Shown one piece after another: positions 1 to 8,741 of a stretch of DNA of 21,265 nt (positions within the stretch are counted from its first letter, which is position 1; the number at the start of each line of letters is the position of its first letter). Origin of the DNA: CAZABS01 sp964483635 (GTDB lineage Bacteria > Patescibacteriota > Minisyncoccia > Moranbacterales > UBA1568); NCBI GenBank assembly GCA_964483635.1, contig CAZABS010000014.1, positions 1-21,265 on the forward strand, written 5' to 3'. Both the position numbers and the translations under genes were made by a program. The notes under the pieces were generated by a model, which saw nothing but the letters and a program-made list of their open reading frames with translations, was not told the DNA's origin and made no database searches.

Positions 1-168
1 CAACAATTTCCGTTTCAGTTTATTACTTATCTCGTGCACAAGGGATATGATTATGGACTTGCAACTATTGGAAACTTCACGCTGTATACGACGAGCGGCG
101 TCGGCACTTGGGGGCCAGCCATGCGCATTGGGACACGCGGAGAGATCGTCGCAATTACCCTGGAATAG
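1..168 (+). CDS. C-terminal end of a YkuE/YaeI-like metallophosphoesterase (5' partial)
   Basis: An open frame runs in from the left edge and stops at TAG 166-168, giving the last 55 residues of a protein. The tail reads ...LYTTSGVGTWGPAMRIGTRG... and ends EIVAITLE. This matches from memory the closing strand pair of calcineurin-like metallophosphoesterases of the YkuE/YaeI kind, which commonly end in a (Y)VSxGxGTWGPPxRxGxxxEIxLITL pattern. The first residues, QQFPF, would lie just after the GHxHGGQ metal-binding motif of that family, so the catalytic centre is outside the window. Family members hydrolyse phosphodiesters, some in lipid A or UDP-diacylglucosamine metabolism, and are often membrane-linked; the substrate here cannot be told. 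Family call is fairly good, function is not resolved. Confidence 0.6.
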   Translation, partial: QQFPFQFITYLVHKGYDYGLATIGNFTLYTTSGVGTWGPAMRIGTRGEIVAITLE

Positions 169-211
169 AGTGTGCGTTGTAATCTAGAGGATAATATTTG
201 AGAAAAAATAT

Positions 212-1027
212 ATGAAAGAGATGCCAGAATTACCGAAAAAAGCAGATATTCCGAAACCTCCGTGTGATATCTGTCGTTCGACAGAACATATTACAATCCA
301 TCACCAAGAGATTCTTAAAAGTGGAGTACCGGTCGTGGCGGTGGAGAAATTACTCCCTGGAATTGACACGAGGGGTTTATATAATGAAAATTCCGAAAAA
401 TTTTCCGAAGATCATTCATACTTTAAAAATGGCGCTGGGCGATCACAGCACACTGCTTATTCAGATATTCTGAAGAATATATTTACCACAAGAAAACGCC
501 CAGAGTTTTTTGAGTTTCTCAAGGGGAAAAACGTAGTTGATCTTGGAGCGGGGATGCATCCATACGTCTACTCGGTCGCTGTTGAATCTGAAGCAAGCGG
601 CTATATAGCGGTGGACTTGTGGCACGGTCAGCACTTGAAAGATGAATTAGATGAGGGGGTATATGGTAGCCGTCAAGCAAAGTCCTTTCCAAGAGTAAAT
701 GCTGAGAAACGTATCCCAGCAAGTTTCATTGATGAAGACATGTTGACTTTCCTGCGACGTCTCCCTGATCATTCGGTGAGTATCACTGCCTTTGGACTGG
801 GTGATGGCATTATTAAGGGGCAATATGCAAAAGAAGTAAACAAAGAAGTTCAGCGAGTCTTGCATCCCAATGGCATCCTGTTTACCGATGGATTATCTGG
901 GTCGCCGGTTGGTATGGAGGGCAATCACAAATACATAACAGAGGAGGGAGATATTGTAGAACAGGGTTTTCCTCGTAGCCAAAATTACCTCAATGTTTAT
1001 ATGCCGAAGGATTCAGCTGGAAAATAG
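212..1027 (+). CDS. SAM-dependent methyltransferase-like protein with N-terminal CxxC
   Basis: A 271-residue protein with a class I methyltransferase core. Motif I is seen at residues 107-115 (NVVDLGAGM), the acidic end of strand 2 at D135 (GYIAVDLWH), a motif IV-like stretch near 175-196 (DEDMLTFL, then ITAFGL), and the post-motif EVQRVLHPNGILFTDG near 212-227, typical of the methyltransferase 11 group. The first 30 residues hold CDIC (C18, C21) followed by a His pair (H30, H31), which might bind zinc. The substrate cannot be read from the sequence. Two ATGs are possible, at 212 and 221; neither has a clear Shine-Dalgarno. A GATAAT sequence at 190-195 could be a -10 element, without a good -35. 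The neighbour downstream is a TsaB-like gene, but no functional link is shown. Confidence 0.6.
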   Translation: MKEMPELPKKADIPKPPCDICRSTEHITIHHQEILKSGVPVVAVEKLLPGIDTRGLYNENSEKFSEDHSYFKNGAGRSQHTAYSDILKNIFTTRKRPEFFEFLKGKNVVDLGAGMHPYVYSVAVESEASGYIAVDLWHGQHLKDELDEGVYGSRQAKSFPRVNAEKRIPASFIDEDMLTFLRRLPDHSVSITAFGLGDGIIKGQYAKEVNKEVQRVLHPNGILFTDGLSGSPVGMEGNHKYITEEGDIVEQGFPRSQNYLNVYMPKDSAGK

Positions 1028-1075
1028 CAATAGTCTCAAACACGACAATTTTTCTGTGACTTGTACTACTCTCTT

Positions 1076-1360
1076 ATGCACTCATTTAAACTCATCATTG
1101 AAAAAGACCGATCAGAGCTCCTTCTTCTTTTGGACGGGAAACCAATAGCCAGACGAGAGTGGCAAGAGAGCCGGGATATGGGGCGGCAGCTCTTTAGGGC
1201 GATCGCCGATCTTTTGAAGGAAAATGGCTTAAAAGCAGGGGAAATATCTCATTTTGAGCTTAAAACAGATATTTCTGATAATTTTACTTCGGTGAAAATT
1301 GCTGAAACAGTGAAGGCGGTGTATACTTGGGGAGTGAGAGTTCCTTCGCCGAAAAACTAA
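1076..1360 (+). CDS. Short TsaB-like protein (N-terminal part of the TsaB fold only)
   Basis: A 94-residue protein from ATG 1076; an upstream in-frame TTG at 1061 would add five residues. The order of elements resembles the N-terminal half of TsaB/TsaD-type ASKHA proteins: a first strand pair with LLLLLDGKPIARREW, a helix DMGRQLFRAIADLLKENGLK, then strand-loop-helix ISHFELKTDISDNFTSVKIA near residues 57-76. In TsaB the last part is normally ...GPGSFTGLRIG..., here DISDNFTSVKIA, so the glycine-rich loop is lost. TsaB is usually over 200 residues and partners TsaD in making the t6A base of tRNA. This product lacks the whole C-terminal lobe, so it may be a scaffold, a dimerising remnant or a protein with another job. 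The gene ends about 50 nt before the rpoB promoter. Homology is recalled from pattern only and is moderate. Confidence 0.45.
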   Translation: MHSFKLIIEKDRSELLLLLDGKPIARREWQESRDMGRQLFRAIADLLKENGLKAGEISHFELKTDISDNFTSVKIAETVKAVYTWGVRVPSPKN

Positions 1361-1410
1361 AAAGATGGGATAAGCAGCCAGGGATACAAAAGCCCCGGTT
1401 TTGCTGTCAT

Positions 1411-1439
1411 TTGACAAGAAAAACAATCCTTGTTACCAT
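1411..1439 (+). promoter_or_regulatory. Promoter of rpoB-rpoC
   Basis: TTGACA at 1411-1416 is followed after 17 bp by TACCAT at 1434-1439, with a TG one base ahead of the -10 (1431-1432), an extended -10 arrangement. Transcription would begin near 1446, leaving a leader of about 150 nt before the rpoB ATG. The same layout occurs before rpsF and before the gene at 20120. Confidence 0.6.
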
Positions 1440-1547
1440 CGAGATTACCTTTTCAATAAGTTCAGCGTTTTTCGAAACTACTCAAATACGGGTGATGAGC
1501 GTACGCGAGAGAGCGATAACTGGCACAGCTAATTAAATCTCACTGAA

Positions 1548-1572
1548 CCGACTTGCCGCATTGGCAAGGCGG
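1548..1572 (+). promoter_or_regulatory. Hairpin in the rpoB leader
   Basis: CTTGCC (1552-1557) and GGCAAG (1563-1568) form a perfect 6-bp stem around the loop GCATT. It extends by three pairs, CCG 1548-1550 with CGG 1570-1572, across one A/G mismatch. The 3' arm includes the purine-rich AAGGCGGAGG (1566-1575 region), the nearest thing to a ribosome binding site for rpoB. A run of six T follows at about 1584-1589 but is too far away for a canonical terminator. It could adjust rpoB translation or cause pausing; this is inference. Confidence 0.4.
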
Positions 1573-1593
1573 AGGCTCGTGAGCGTTTTTTCT

Positions 1594-4500
1594 ATGTCGA
1601 AGGAGAGTAAACATTTGCGCGTGAAAGACGCGTTTTCAGAGGGGTCGTCACTGAAGAAGCGGCGTTTTTTCAAGAATCGGATCACGGTGTCCCTTCCAGA
1701 TCTTATTGAGGTGCAAACAGCCTCATATCAATGGTTCTGGGACAAGGGATTGAGGGAGCTACTCGATGAAGTCAATCCAGTAACGGATTTTACTGGAAAA
1801 GACCTTGAACTCTCGCTCACCAACTATTATCTTGATGAGCCAAAGTATCCAGCACAGGTTGCCAAGGAAAAAAATATTTCGTATGAGGCACCACTGCGAG
1901 CCAAAGCAACTCTCCTTATCAAGAAGACTGGTGAAGTAAAAGAACAAGAAATCTATCTCGGTGAAGTTCCACTCATGACCGAGCGGGGAACCTTTATTAT
2001 CAATGGTGTCGAACGTGTAGTGGTCTCTCAGCTTATTCGCTCCCCAGGAGTCTTCTTCACCATGGATTACCAGAAAGGAAAGAAGCTCTTTGGAGCCAAA
2101 ATTATTCCGAATCGCGGTGCTTGGCTTGAAATCGAAACCGATCTCGATGGCGTCATTTCAGTCAAGATTGACCGCAAGCGCAAACTTCCAATCACTGCTC
2201 TCCTCAAGGCGTTTGGATTCTCCGAAAAAGATATCAAGAAAGCGTTTGTTGATATCGACAATGGCGATATCGAATACATAGCAACCACACTTGCCAAAGA
2301 TGGAGCCACCAATCAGGGAGAGGCTTACCGCGAAGTCTACAAGCGGCTTCGTCCAGGTGACCTCGCGACGGAGGAAAATGCCAAGCAAATGATTGACGCG
2401 ATGTTTTTCAATTACGAGCGCTACGATTTTGGTGCGGTTGGCCGATATCGTCTCAATCAGCGGCTCGAAGTTGATCGCGCTGATACCGAGGAAAATCGCA
2501 TTCTGAATACCGATGATCTCGTGCTGATTGTCCGTGAGGTTATTCGCCTCAATAACGATCCAGAAGGGAAGGCTGATGATATAGATCATCTCGGAAATCG
2601 GCGAGTCCGAGCTGTCGGAGAACTTATCCAAAATAAACTCCGGGTGGGTCTTTATCGCATGGTTCGAAACATCAAAGATCGGATGTCGACTTCAGACAAT
2701 GAGACAGTCGTTCCTGGTCAACTTATCAATCCTCGTCCAGTAGCTGCAGCAGTCAAAGAGTTTTTCTCGAGTTCCCAGCTTTCCCAGTTTATGGATCAGG
2801 TAAACCCACTCGCTGAGCTCGAACACAAACGTCGGCTCAGTGCGATGGGTCCTGGCGGACTGACGCGTGAGCGTGCAGGATTTGAAGTCCGTGATGTACA
2901 CCACTCCCACTATGGACGTATTTGTCCTATTGAAACTCCAGAAGGTCCAAACATTGGTCTCGTGGGACATCTCGCGACCTATGCTCGGGTGAATGAGTAC
3001 GGTTTCCTCGAAACTCCTTACCTTATAGTGGCACGTCGTGTCGCAGCCAAGGAGGAAGATCTTCTGCACCGAATTCTTGATGAAACGATCGAAGGTGTTG
3101 CGAAGAAGGGTGAAACTGTTACCGAAGAATTGGCCAAGAAAATTGCGAGCGCCTCTAAGGGAAAGGAAGTGTCAGTACGTCCATTTGTGACACTTGATAT
3201 TGAGTACATGAATGCGATTGTTGAAGATCGCAAATCTATTGCGCATGCTGGAATTAAATTGGATGAACATCGCAACATTAGTGAGCCGCTTGTTGAGGCT
3301 CGTGTAAAGGGTCGTCCAGAAACCATCGAGGCTGATGCGGTGGAATATGTTGATGTATCTGTAAAACAATGTATTTCAATCGCAACCGCACTGATTCCAT
3401 TCCTTGAGCATGATGACGCTAACCGTGCTCTCATGGGTTCGAACATGCAACGTCAGGCCGTCTCTTGTGTTGTGCCTCAAGCTCCAGTAATTGGAACGGG
3501 AATTGAAGATAAGGCGGCGCGTGATTCGGGACAAGTGGTCTTGGCGCAAGATGCGGGTGAGATTATTGCCGTGGACGCCGAACACATCGTCATTCGTTCC
3601 AAAGCCCCTGTGGGTGCCAAGAAGGAATACATTGACCGTGAGTACCCACTCCAGAGCTTTGAAAAGTCGAATGCTTTTACTTCCATGAACCAAGTGCCAC
3701 GCGTGACCAAGGGCGACAGGGTGGAGCGCGGAGATCTTCTGGCTGATGGTGCCTCGACCGATCATGGGGAATTGGCGCTCGGACAAAATATGCTCGTGGC
3801 CTTCGTGCCATGGGAGGGATACAACTATGAAGACGCTATTATTCTTTCGGAACGAGTGGTTCAGGCGGATCGCTGGAGTTCGATTCATATTGAAGACTTC
3901 TCGATTGATGTCCGAGATACCAAGCTCGGGCCTGAGGTAGTCACCCGAGATATTCCAAATATTGGTGAAGATCGTCTGAAGAATCTTGATGAAACAGGAA
4001 TTATCCGTATTGGTGCTGAGGTTTCTTCAGGAGATATTCTCGTCGGCAAGATCACTCCAAAAGGAGAAGGAGATCTTACGGCTGAAGAGCGGCTTCTCCG
4101 AGTAATCTTCGGTGAGAAATCACGTGATGTGAAAGATTCCTCGCTGTACTTGGCTCACGGAAATCATGGAAAAGTCGTGGACATTAAAATCTTCTCACGC
4201 GAAAAGGGTGACAAACTTCCAATGGGTGTCTTTGAGCAGATTCAAGTTTCAGTCGCTCAGATGCGAAAGATTCAAGTAGGTGACAAGCTTGCCGGTCGCC
4301 ACGGTAACAAGGGTGTCATTTCGCATATCGCTCCGGTTGAGGATATGCCCTACCTTCCAGATGGAACCCCAGTGGATGTTATCTTGAATGCTCATGGTGT
4401 GGCGTCACGTATGAACATCGGACAGATTCTCGAAACTCATCTTGGCTGGGCTGCGAGTAAGCTTGGTTATACGGTTGCCAGTTCATCACTTGATGGTGTT

Positions 4501-5007
4501 TCGGAAACTGATATCAAAGCTGAGCTCAAGAAAGCGGGTCTTCCAGAACACGGGAAAATCCGTTTGGTTAACGGAAAAACAGGAAAGTCGTACGACAATG
4601 AATCAACAGTAGGTGTCATGTACATCATGAAACTCAATCACCTCGTCGAAGACAAGATTCACATGCGATCTATCGGACCTTATTCTCTCATTACGCAGCA
4701 ACCACTTGGTGGAAAAGCGCAGTTTGGTGGACAGCGTTTCGGAGAAATGGAAGTGTGGGCACTCGAAGGTTATGGTGCGGCACATACTCTCCAGGAAATG
4801 CTCACCATTAAATCAGATGATGTGCTCGGCCGTTCCAAGGCATATGAGTCCATTATTAAGGGTGAGGCGATTAAGAGTCCGAATATCCCAGCCTCATTTC
4901 ATGTGCTGGTTAATGAACTCAAGGGTTTGTGTCTCAATGTTGAACTCAAAGGTGCGAAGACGGTCGCTTCGAACCATGAAGAAGAAGCTGATGTCGAAAC
5001 CGTTTAA
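1594..5007 (+). CDS. rpoB: DNA-directed RNA polymerase subunit beta
   Basis: RpoB, 1137 residues, forms one half of the active-site cleft of RNA polymerase. Seen in order: the early ITVSLPDLIEVQ region, RSPGVFF of the beta lobe, the rifampicin pocket at residues 390-425 (SSSQLSQFMDQ, then EHKRRLSAMGPGGL), PIETPEGPNIGL, the nucleotide-binding KxxxGDKxAGRHGNKG stretch coded near 4270-4320, and the C-terminal GGKAQFGGQRFGEMEVWALE clamp segment. The length suits a compact polymerase without the large proteobacterial insertions. ATG 1594 was preferred over an in-frame TTG at 1561 and GTG at 1579 because residues after 1594 match the usual start and the TTG lies in the leader hairpin loop. In the drug pocket, Q398, D401, H411 and S416 correspond to sensitive-type E. 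coli Q513, D516, H526 and S531. rpoC starts 12 nt after the stop. Confidence 0.97.
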   Translation: MSKESKHLRVKDAFSEGSSLKKRRFFKNRITVSLPDLIEVQTASYQWFWDKGLRELLDEVNPVTDFTGKDLELSLTNYYLDEPKYPAQVAKEKNISYEAPLRAKATLLIKKTGEVKEQEIYLGEVPLMTERGTFIINGVERVVVSQLIRSPGVFFTMDYQKGKKLFGAKIIPNRGAWLEIETDLDGVISVKIDRKRKLPITALLKAFGFSEKDIKKAFVDIDNGDIEYIATTLAKDGATNQGEAYREVYKRLRPGDLATEENAKQMIDAMFFNYERYDFGAVGRYRLNQRLEVDRADTEENRILNTDDLVLIVREVIRLNNDPEGKADDIDHLGNRRVRAVGELIQNKLRVGLYRMVRNIKDRMSTSDNETVVPGQLINPRPVAAAVKEFFSSSQLSQFMDQVNPLAELEHKRRLSAMGPGGLTRERAGFEVRDVHHSHYGRICPIETPEGPNIGLVGHLATYARVNEYGFLETPYLIVARRVAAKEEDLLHRILDETIEGVAKKGETVTEELAKKIASASKGKEVSVRPFVTLDIEYMNAIVEDRKSIAHAGIKLDEHRNISEPLVEARVKGRPETIEADAVEYVDVSVKQCISIATALIPFLEHDDANRALMGSNMQRQAVSCVVPQAPVIGTGIEDKAARDSGQVVLAQDAGEIIAVDAEHIVIRSKAPVGAKKEYIDREYPLQSFEKSNAFTSMNQVPRVTKGDRVERGDLLADGASTDHGELALGQNMLVAFVPWEGYNYEDAIILSERVVQADRWSSIHIEDFSIDVRDTKLGPEVVTRDIPNIGEDRLKNLDETGIIRIGAEVSSGDILVGKITPKGEGDLTAEERLLRVIFGEKSRDVKDSSLYLAHGNHGKVVDIKIFSREKGDKLPMGVFEQIQVSVAQMRKIQVGDKLAGRHGNKGVISHIAPVEDMPYLPDGTPVDVILNAHGVASRMNIGQILETHLGWAASKLGYTVASSSLDGVSETDIKAELKKAGLPEHGKIRLVNGKTGKSYDNESTVGVMYIMKLNHLVEDKIHMRSIGPYSLITQQPLGGKAQFGGQRFGEMEVWALEGYGAAHTLQEMLTIKSDDVLGRSKAYESIIKGEAIKSPNIPASFHVLVNELKGLCLNVELKGAKTVASNHEEEADVETV

Positions 5008-5019
5008 TCAAAGAACACT

Positions 5020-8000
5020 ATGAACCCAATCGAAAACATCACCAAAGTGAGCGATTTCGACTCAGTGAAGCTGACGCTCGCTTCGCCAGACGAAATTCTC
5101 GAATGGTCTAAGGGGGAAGTGACCAAGCCAGAAACGATTAACTATCGCACCCAGCGATACGAGCCAGATGGTCTCTTCTGTGAAAAAATCTTCGGTCCAT
5201 CGAAAGACTGGGAATGTTACTGTGGTAAGTATAAACGGATTCGGTATCAGGGGATTGTATGTGATAAGTGTGGAGTTGAAGTCACTCGATCTATCGTTCG
5301 GCGTGAACGGATGGGGCATATCAAACTCGCAACTCCCGTTTCACACATTTGGTTTCTTCGAGGAGTGCCTTCCAAAATCGGTTTGGCTCTCGGACTCTCA
5401 CCTCAGGACCTTGAGCGCGTGATCTATTTCTCTTCGTACATTATTACTGAAGTAAAAGAGGAATTGAAAGAGCAGGCGCTCGGTTCACTTGAAAAGGAAT
5501 ATAAGTCGAAGCAGAAGGAGCTCCGTTCAGATGAGAAAGATGCGACCAGGCTTGAGAAAGCTCTCGATGATCTCAAAGAACAGTATCGAACGACCAAAGA
5601 AGATATTCGGAACCTTCGTCCCCACCAAATTCTCTCTGAAGTGGAGTATTTCAATCTGTCTACGCGTTTTGGTCAGATTTTCACGGCGGGCATTGGAGCT
5701 GAAGCGATCCGAAAGATTCTTGAAAAGATCGACATTGATGCCATGATCGAAAAGCTCAAAGTGGAGCTTTCCGAAAATGAAGCTACTGATCAGAAAAAAC
5801 TCCTCCAGAGGCTCAAAGTGTATCAGGGATTTCAGAAAGCCAATCTTCGTCTCGAGTGGATGCTTCCGACGGCCATCCCGGTCATTCCGCCAGATCTTCG
5901 GCCGATGGTAGCTCTTGATGGTGGTCGGTTTGCAACGTCGGATTTGAATGATCTCTATCGTCGCATCATCAACCGGAATAATCGTCTCCGTAAGCTCCTC
6001 TCTATTGGAGCTCCTGAAGTGATTACGCGAAATGAAAAGCGTATGCTTCAGGAAGCGGTAGATGCACTCTTCGATAACTCAGCTCGTCGCGGTCAAGCCT
6101 CGACCGCTGCAGCAACCGGTCAGCGTCGGGCACTGCGTTCCCTCGCCGATGCTCTCAAGGGAAAGCAAGGCCGGTTCCGTCAAAACCTCCTTGGAAAGCG
6201 CGTTGATTACTCAGGACGATCGGTTATTGTCGTTGGACCAAAACTCAAGCTCTATCAGTGCGGACTCCCGAAGAAAATGGCTTTGGAACTGTTTAAGCCT
6301 TTCATCATCAACAAACTTATTGAGAAAGAGTTTGCTCATAATGTCCGTACCGCTGGTCGAATGGTTGATTCAGAAACCGAGGAAGCCTATGAAATTCTCG
6401 ATGAAATCATTCCAAATCACTATGTGCTTCTGAACCGTGCTCCAACCCTTCACCGTCTGTCTATTCAGGCATTTCAGCCTGTCTTGATCGAAGGAAAAGC
6501 TATTCGACTTCATCCAATGGTGTGTACCGCGTTCAACGCTGACTTCGATGGAGACCAGATGGCTGTCCATGTACCGCTCACCGCTGAGGCACGTGAGGAA
6601 AGTGCCAATATCATGCTTTCTTCGAAGAACCTCTTGAAGCCAGCTACTGGTGAACCAATTGTTTCCGCGACGCTTGATATGGTGCTCGGTGCCTACTACC
6701 TCACCCACTTGAAGCCAGGTTTCACGGGGAAGGTACGAACGTTTGCGACGATGAACGAGGCCATCTTAGTGCACGAACTCGGACAAGTTGCGGTGCACAC
6801 TCCGGTGAAACTTTCTTTCGGAGGGAAGGTGATTGATACGTCTATTGGACGAGTTCTCTTGAACGATATTTTGCCAGAGGAAATGCGTTTCGTGAATGAG
6901 GAAATGACCAAGAAAGATCTCAAGGCTCTCATGGCCAAGATCCTCGAAACCATGGGGCAAGATGAGGCAGCCGTGTTTGCTGATAAACTCAAGGATCTCA
7001 CCTTCAAATTTGTCTCGCAATCCGGTATCAGTTGGGGAATGGACGACCTCAAAGTGCCAGCAGCGAAGCATGGTCTCATTGCTGCTGCAGAAAAGGAAGT
7101 GGCTCAGGTGAAAGATCAGTACAACATGGGTCTCCTGACCAATGACGAACGCAAGAGTCGGATTATTGAAATCTGGAACGAAACTAAGAACAAGATTACC
7201 GATGCAGTGCGTGAGAATATCGACAAGGAAGGCCCGGTGCATTCAATGGTGTATTCCAAAGCTCGTGGATCAGAATCAGTTGTGGTGCAGATGACTGGTA
7301 TGAAAGGGCTTATGGCAGGACCTACAGGTGAAACCATCGAACTTCCTGTGAAGAGTTGTTTCAAGGAAGGATTCAATGTTCTCGAATACTTCATTTCAAC
7401 TCACGGTGCTCGAAAGGGTATGGCTGATACCGCTCTTCGTACGGCGACTGCGGGGTACCTCACACGACGTCTTGTAGATGTAGCACAAGATATTATCGTC
7501 CGAGATGAGGACTGTGGGGATACCGAAGGAACCTATCTCTATCGAGAGGATTCTGACAAAATTGGCATGGCGTTCTCTTCACGAGTTGAAGGACGAACTT
7601 CGCTCGAAGCAGTCAAAGATCCTGAAACGAAGGAAGTGATTGTGAAGAAAAATGTGCTGATTTCACGAGCTGAAGCCAAACTTATTGAAAGCAAGAATAT
7701 TTCAAAAGTGAAAATTCGCTCAATCGTCTCGTGTCGTTCACGTCGAGGTGTATGTCGACATTGTTATGGACTCGATCTTGGTCGAAATGAACTGGTTCGG
7801 CTCGGTGCTTCCGTTGGAGTGGTAGCCGCACAGGCTATCGGTGAACCGGGGACTCAGCTTACCATGCGTACGTTCCATGTCGGTGGTGTGGCCGGATCAG
7901 ATATTACCCAAGGTCTCCCTCGAGTTGAGGAAATCTTTGAGGCACGTACACCAAAAACTGAGGCGATTGTTTCTGAAGTAGATGGTGAAGTGAAGTCCAT

Positions 8001-8613
8001 TGAAAAAGAAGTGAAAGTTGTGAAGGTGGTGGTCATGGATGCCAAGAAGAAGGAGTTTGAATATTCAGCTCCAGCCAATGCTGCGGTGACGGTGAAAGTC
8101 GGAGATCTCGTAGGCAAAGGCTCGATTCTTTCAGAGGGTCATGTGGATCTTAAGAAACTCCATGACATCATGGGTCAAGAAGCGGTTCATCGCTACATTA
8201 TCCGTGAAATTGAAGAGATTTATGCTTCGCAAGGTGAAGGAATCAACGATAAGCACATCGAAGTGATTATTCGTCAGATGCTTTCGCGAGTACGAGTCGT
8301 CGATCCAGGGGATACTATTTTGCTTCCAGGGGATATCGTGGAGCGAGATCAGTTCCTCGAATCCAATGAGGAGGTGGAAAATAACAAAGGGAAAGGTGCA
8401 ACTGGTGAGACCATGGTGTTGGGAATTACCAAGGTAGCGCTTTCAACAGAGTCTTTCCTCTCAGCTGCCTCGTTTATGGAAACCGCTCGAGTGCTGATCA
8501 ATGCGGCTGTCCAGGGTAAATCGGATAGACTCCGAGGCCTCAAGGAAAACGTCATTATTGGACGTCTCATTCCAGCAGGGACTGGCTATCGTCAACCAAG
8601 CGAGGAGAAATAA
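5020..8613 (+). CDS. rpoC: DNA-directed RNA polymerase subunit beta'
   Basis: RpoC, 1197 residues, carries the catalytic magnesium site of RNA polymerase. The N-terminal zinc site is C66, C68, C81, C84 (CYCGK...CDKC). The active-site loop NADFDGDQ places the three metal-binding aspartates at 508, 510 and 512. The second zinc site is C832, C905, C912, C915. Bridge helix and trigger loop lie around LGASVGVVAAQAIGEPGTQL and MRTFHVGGVAG coded at 7804-7896. A charged helical segment near residues 145-195 is likely a coiled coil of the clamp region. The protein lacks the large trigger-loop insertion of E. coli (1407 residues), which explains its length. It follows rpoB by 12 nt, without a clear Shine-Dalgarno, so the two are very likely co-transcribed. 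Confidence 0.97.
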   Translation: MNPIENITKVSDFDSVKLTLASPDEILEWSKGEVTKPETINYRTQRYEPDGLFCEKIFGPSKDWECYCGKYKRIRYQGIVCDKCGVEVTRSIVRRERMGHIKLATPVSHIWFLRGVPSKIGLALGLSPQDLERVIYFSSYIITEVKEELKEQALGSLEKEYKSKQKELRSDEKDATRLEKALDDLKEQYRTTKEDIRNLRPHQILSEVEYFNLSTRFGQIFTAGIGAEAIRKILEKIDIDAMIEKLKVELSENEATDQKKLLQRLKVYQGFQKANLRLEWMLPTAIPVIPPDLRPMVALDGGRFATSDLNDLYRRIINRNNRLRKLLSIGAPEVITRNEKRMLQEAVDALFDNSARRGQASTAAATGQRRALRSLADALKGKQGRFRQNLLGKRVDYSGRSVIVVGPKLKLYQCGLPKKMALELFKPFIINKLIEKEFAHNVRTAGRMVDSETEEAYEILDEIIPNHYVLLNRAPTLHRLSIQAFQPVLIEGKAIRLHPMVCTAFNADFDGDQMAVHVPLTAEAREESANIMLSSKNLLKPATGEPIVSATLDMVLGAYYLTHLKPGFTGKVRTFATMNEAILVHELGQVAVHTPVKLSFGGKVIDTSIGRVLLNDILPEEMRFVNEEMTKKDLKALMAKILETMGQDEAAVFADKLKDLTFKFVSQSGISWGMDDLKVPAAKHGLIAAAEKEVAQVKDQYNMGLLTNDERKSRIIEIWNETKNKITDAVRENIDKEGPVHSMVYSKARGSESVVVQMTGMKGLMAGPTGETIELPVKSCFKEGFNVLEYFISTHGARKGMADTALRTATAGYLTRRLVDVAQDIIVRDEDCGDTEGTYLYREDSDKIGMAFSSRVEGRTSLEAVKDPETKEVIVKKNVLISRAEAKLIESKNISKVKIRSIVSCRSRRGVCRHCYGLDLGRNELVRLGASVGVVAAQAIGEPGTQLTMRTFHVGGVAGSDITQGLPRVEEIFEARTPKTEAIVSEVDGEVKSIEKEVKVVKVVVMDAKKKEFEYSAPANAAVTVKVGDLVGKGSILSEGHVDLKKLHDIMGQEAVHRYIIREIEEIYASQGEGINDKHIEVIIRQMLSRVRVVDPGDTILLPGDIVERDQFLESNEEVENNKGKGATGETMVLGITKVALSTESFLSAASFMETARVLINAAVQGKSDRLRGLKENVIIGRLIPAGTGYRQPSEEK

Positions 8614-8632
8614 TCTCTTCCTCTCTTCTGAG

Positions 8633-8657
8633 AAAACGCCCGGTCGGGCGTTTTTTC
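8633..8657 (+). terminator. Intrinsic terminator after rpoC
   Basis: AAAACGCCC (8633-8641) pairs with GGGCGTTTT (8646-8654) around the loop GGTC, followed by T to 8656. This is a strong GC-rich stem with a U tract, 20 nt after the rpoC stop, and marks the end of the rpoBC operon. Confidence 0.9.
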
Positions 8658-8669
8658 TTTGGCTTGGTT
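8650..8669 (+). repeat. 20-bp direct repeat, copy 1
   Basis: gttttttctttggcttggtt, identical to 9266-9285; the flanking bases differ. The 5' part of this copy is the T tract of the rpoC terminator. TATATT at 8676-8681, six bases after the repeat, could be a -10 box for the gene at 8742. Confidence 0.8.
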
Positions 8670-8741
8670 GTGAGATATATTACGTAGCGAAAGGCAAATG
8701 AAATACTCGAAAAAATCAATAGGATTCCAGATGGAGGTACT

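Noticed and set aside
1375..1410. Terminator after the TsaB-like gene
   Set aside because: CAAAA and TTTTG can pair across a seven-base loop, but the stem is weak and no T tract follows.
1327..1536. 69-codon plus-strand frame across the rpoB promoter
   Set aside because: It overlaps the end of the TsaB-like gene and the -35/-10 boxes, and its product resembles no known protein.
1561..1593. TTG 1561 as the start of rpoB
   Set aside because: It lies in the loop of the leader hairpin, and the 11 extra residues do not resemble RpoB. ATG 1594 fits better, although GTG 1579 stays possible.
2158..2631. 157-codon reverse-strand frame inside rpoB
   Set aside because: It is fully antisense to a conserved gene, has no recognisable domain and no ribosome binding site. 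The same holds for the reverse frames at 3018-3446, 3376-3888, 6766-7242, 19603-20100 and 16152-16586.
4706..5023. 105-codon frame overlapping the end of rpoB
   Set aside because: It is an out-of-frame shadow of conserved rpoB sequence.
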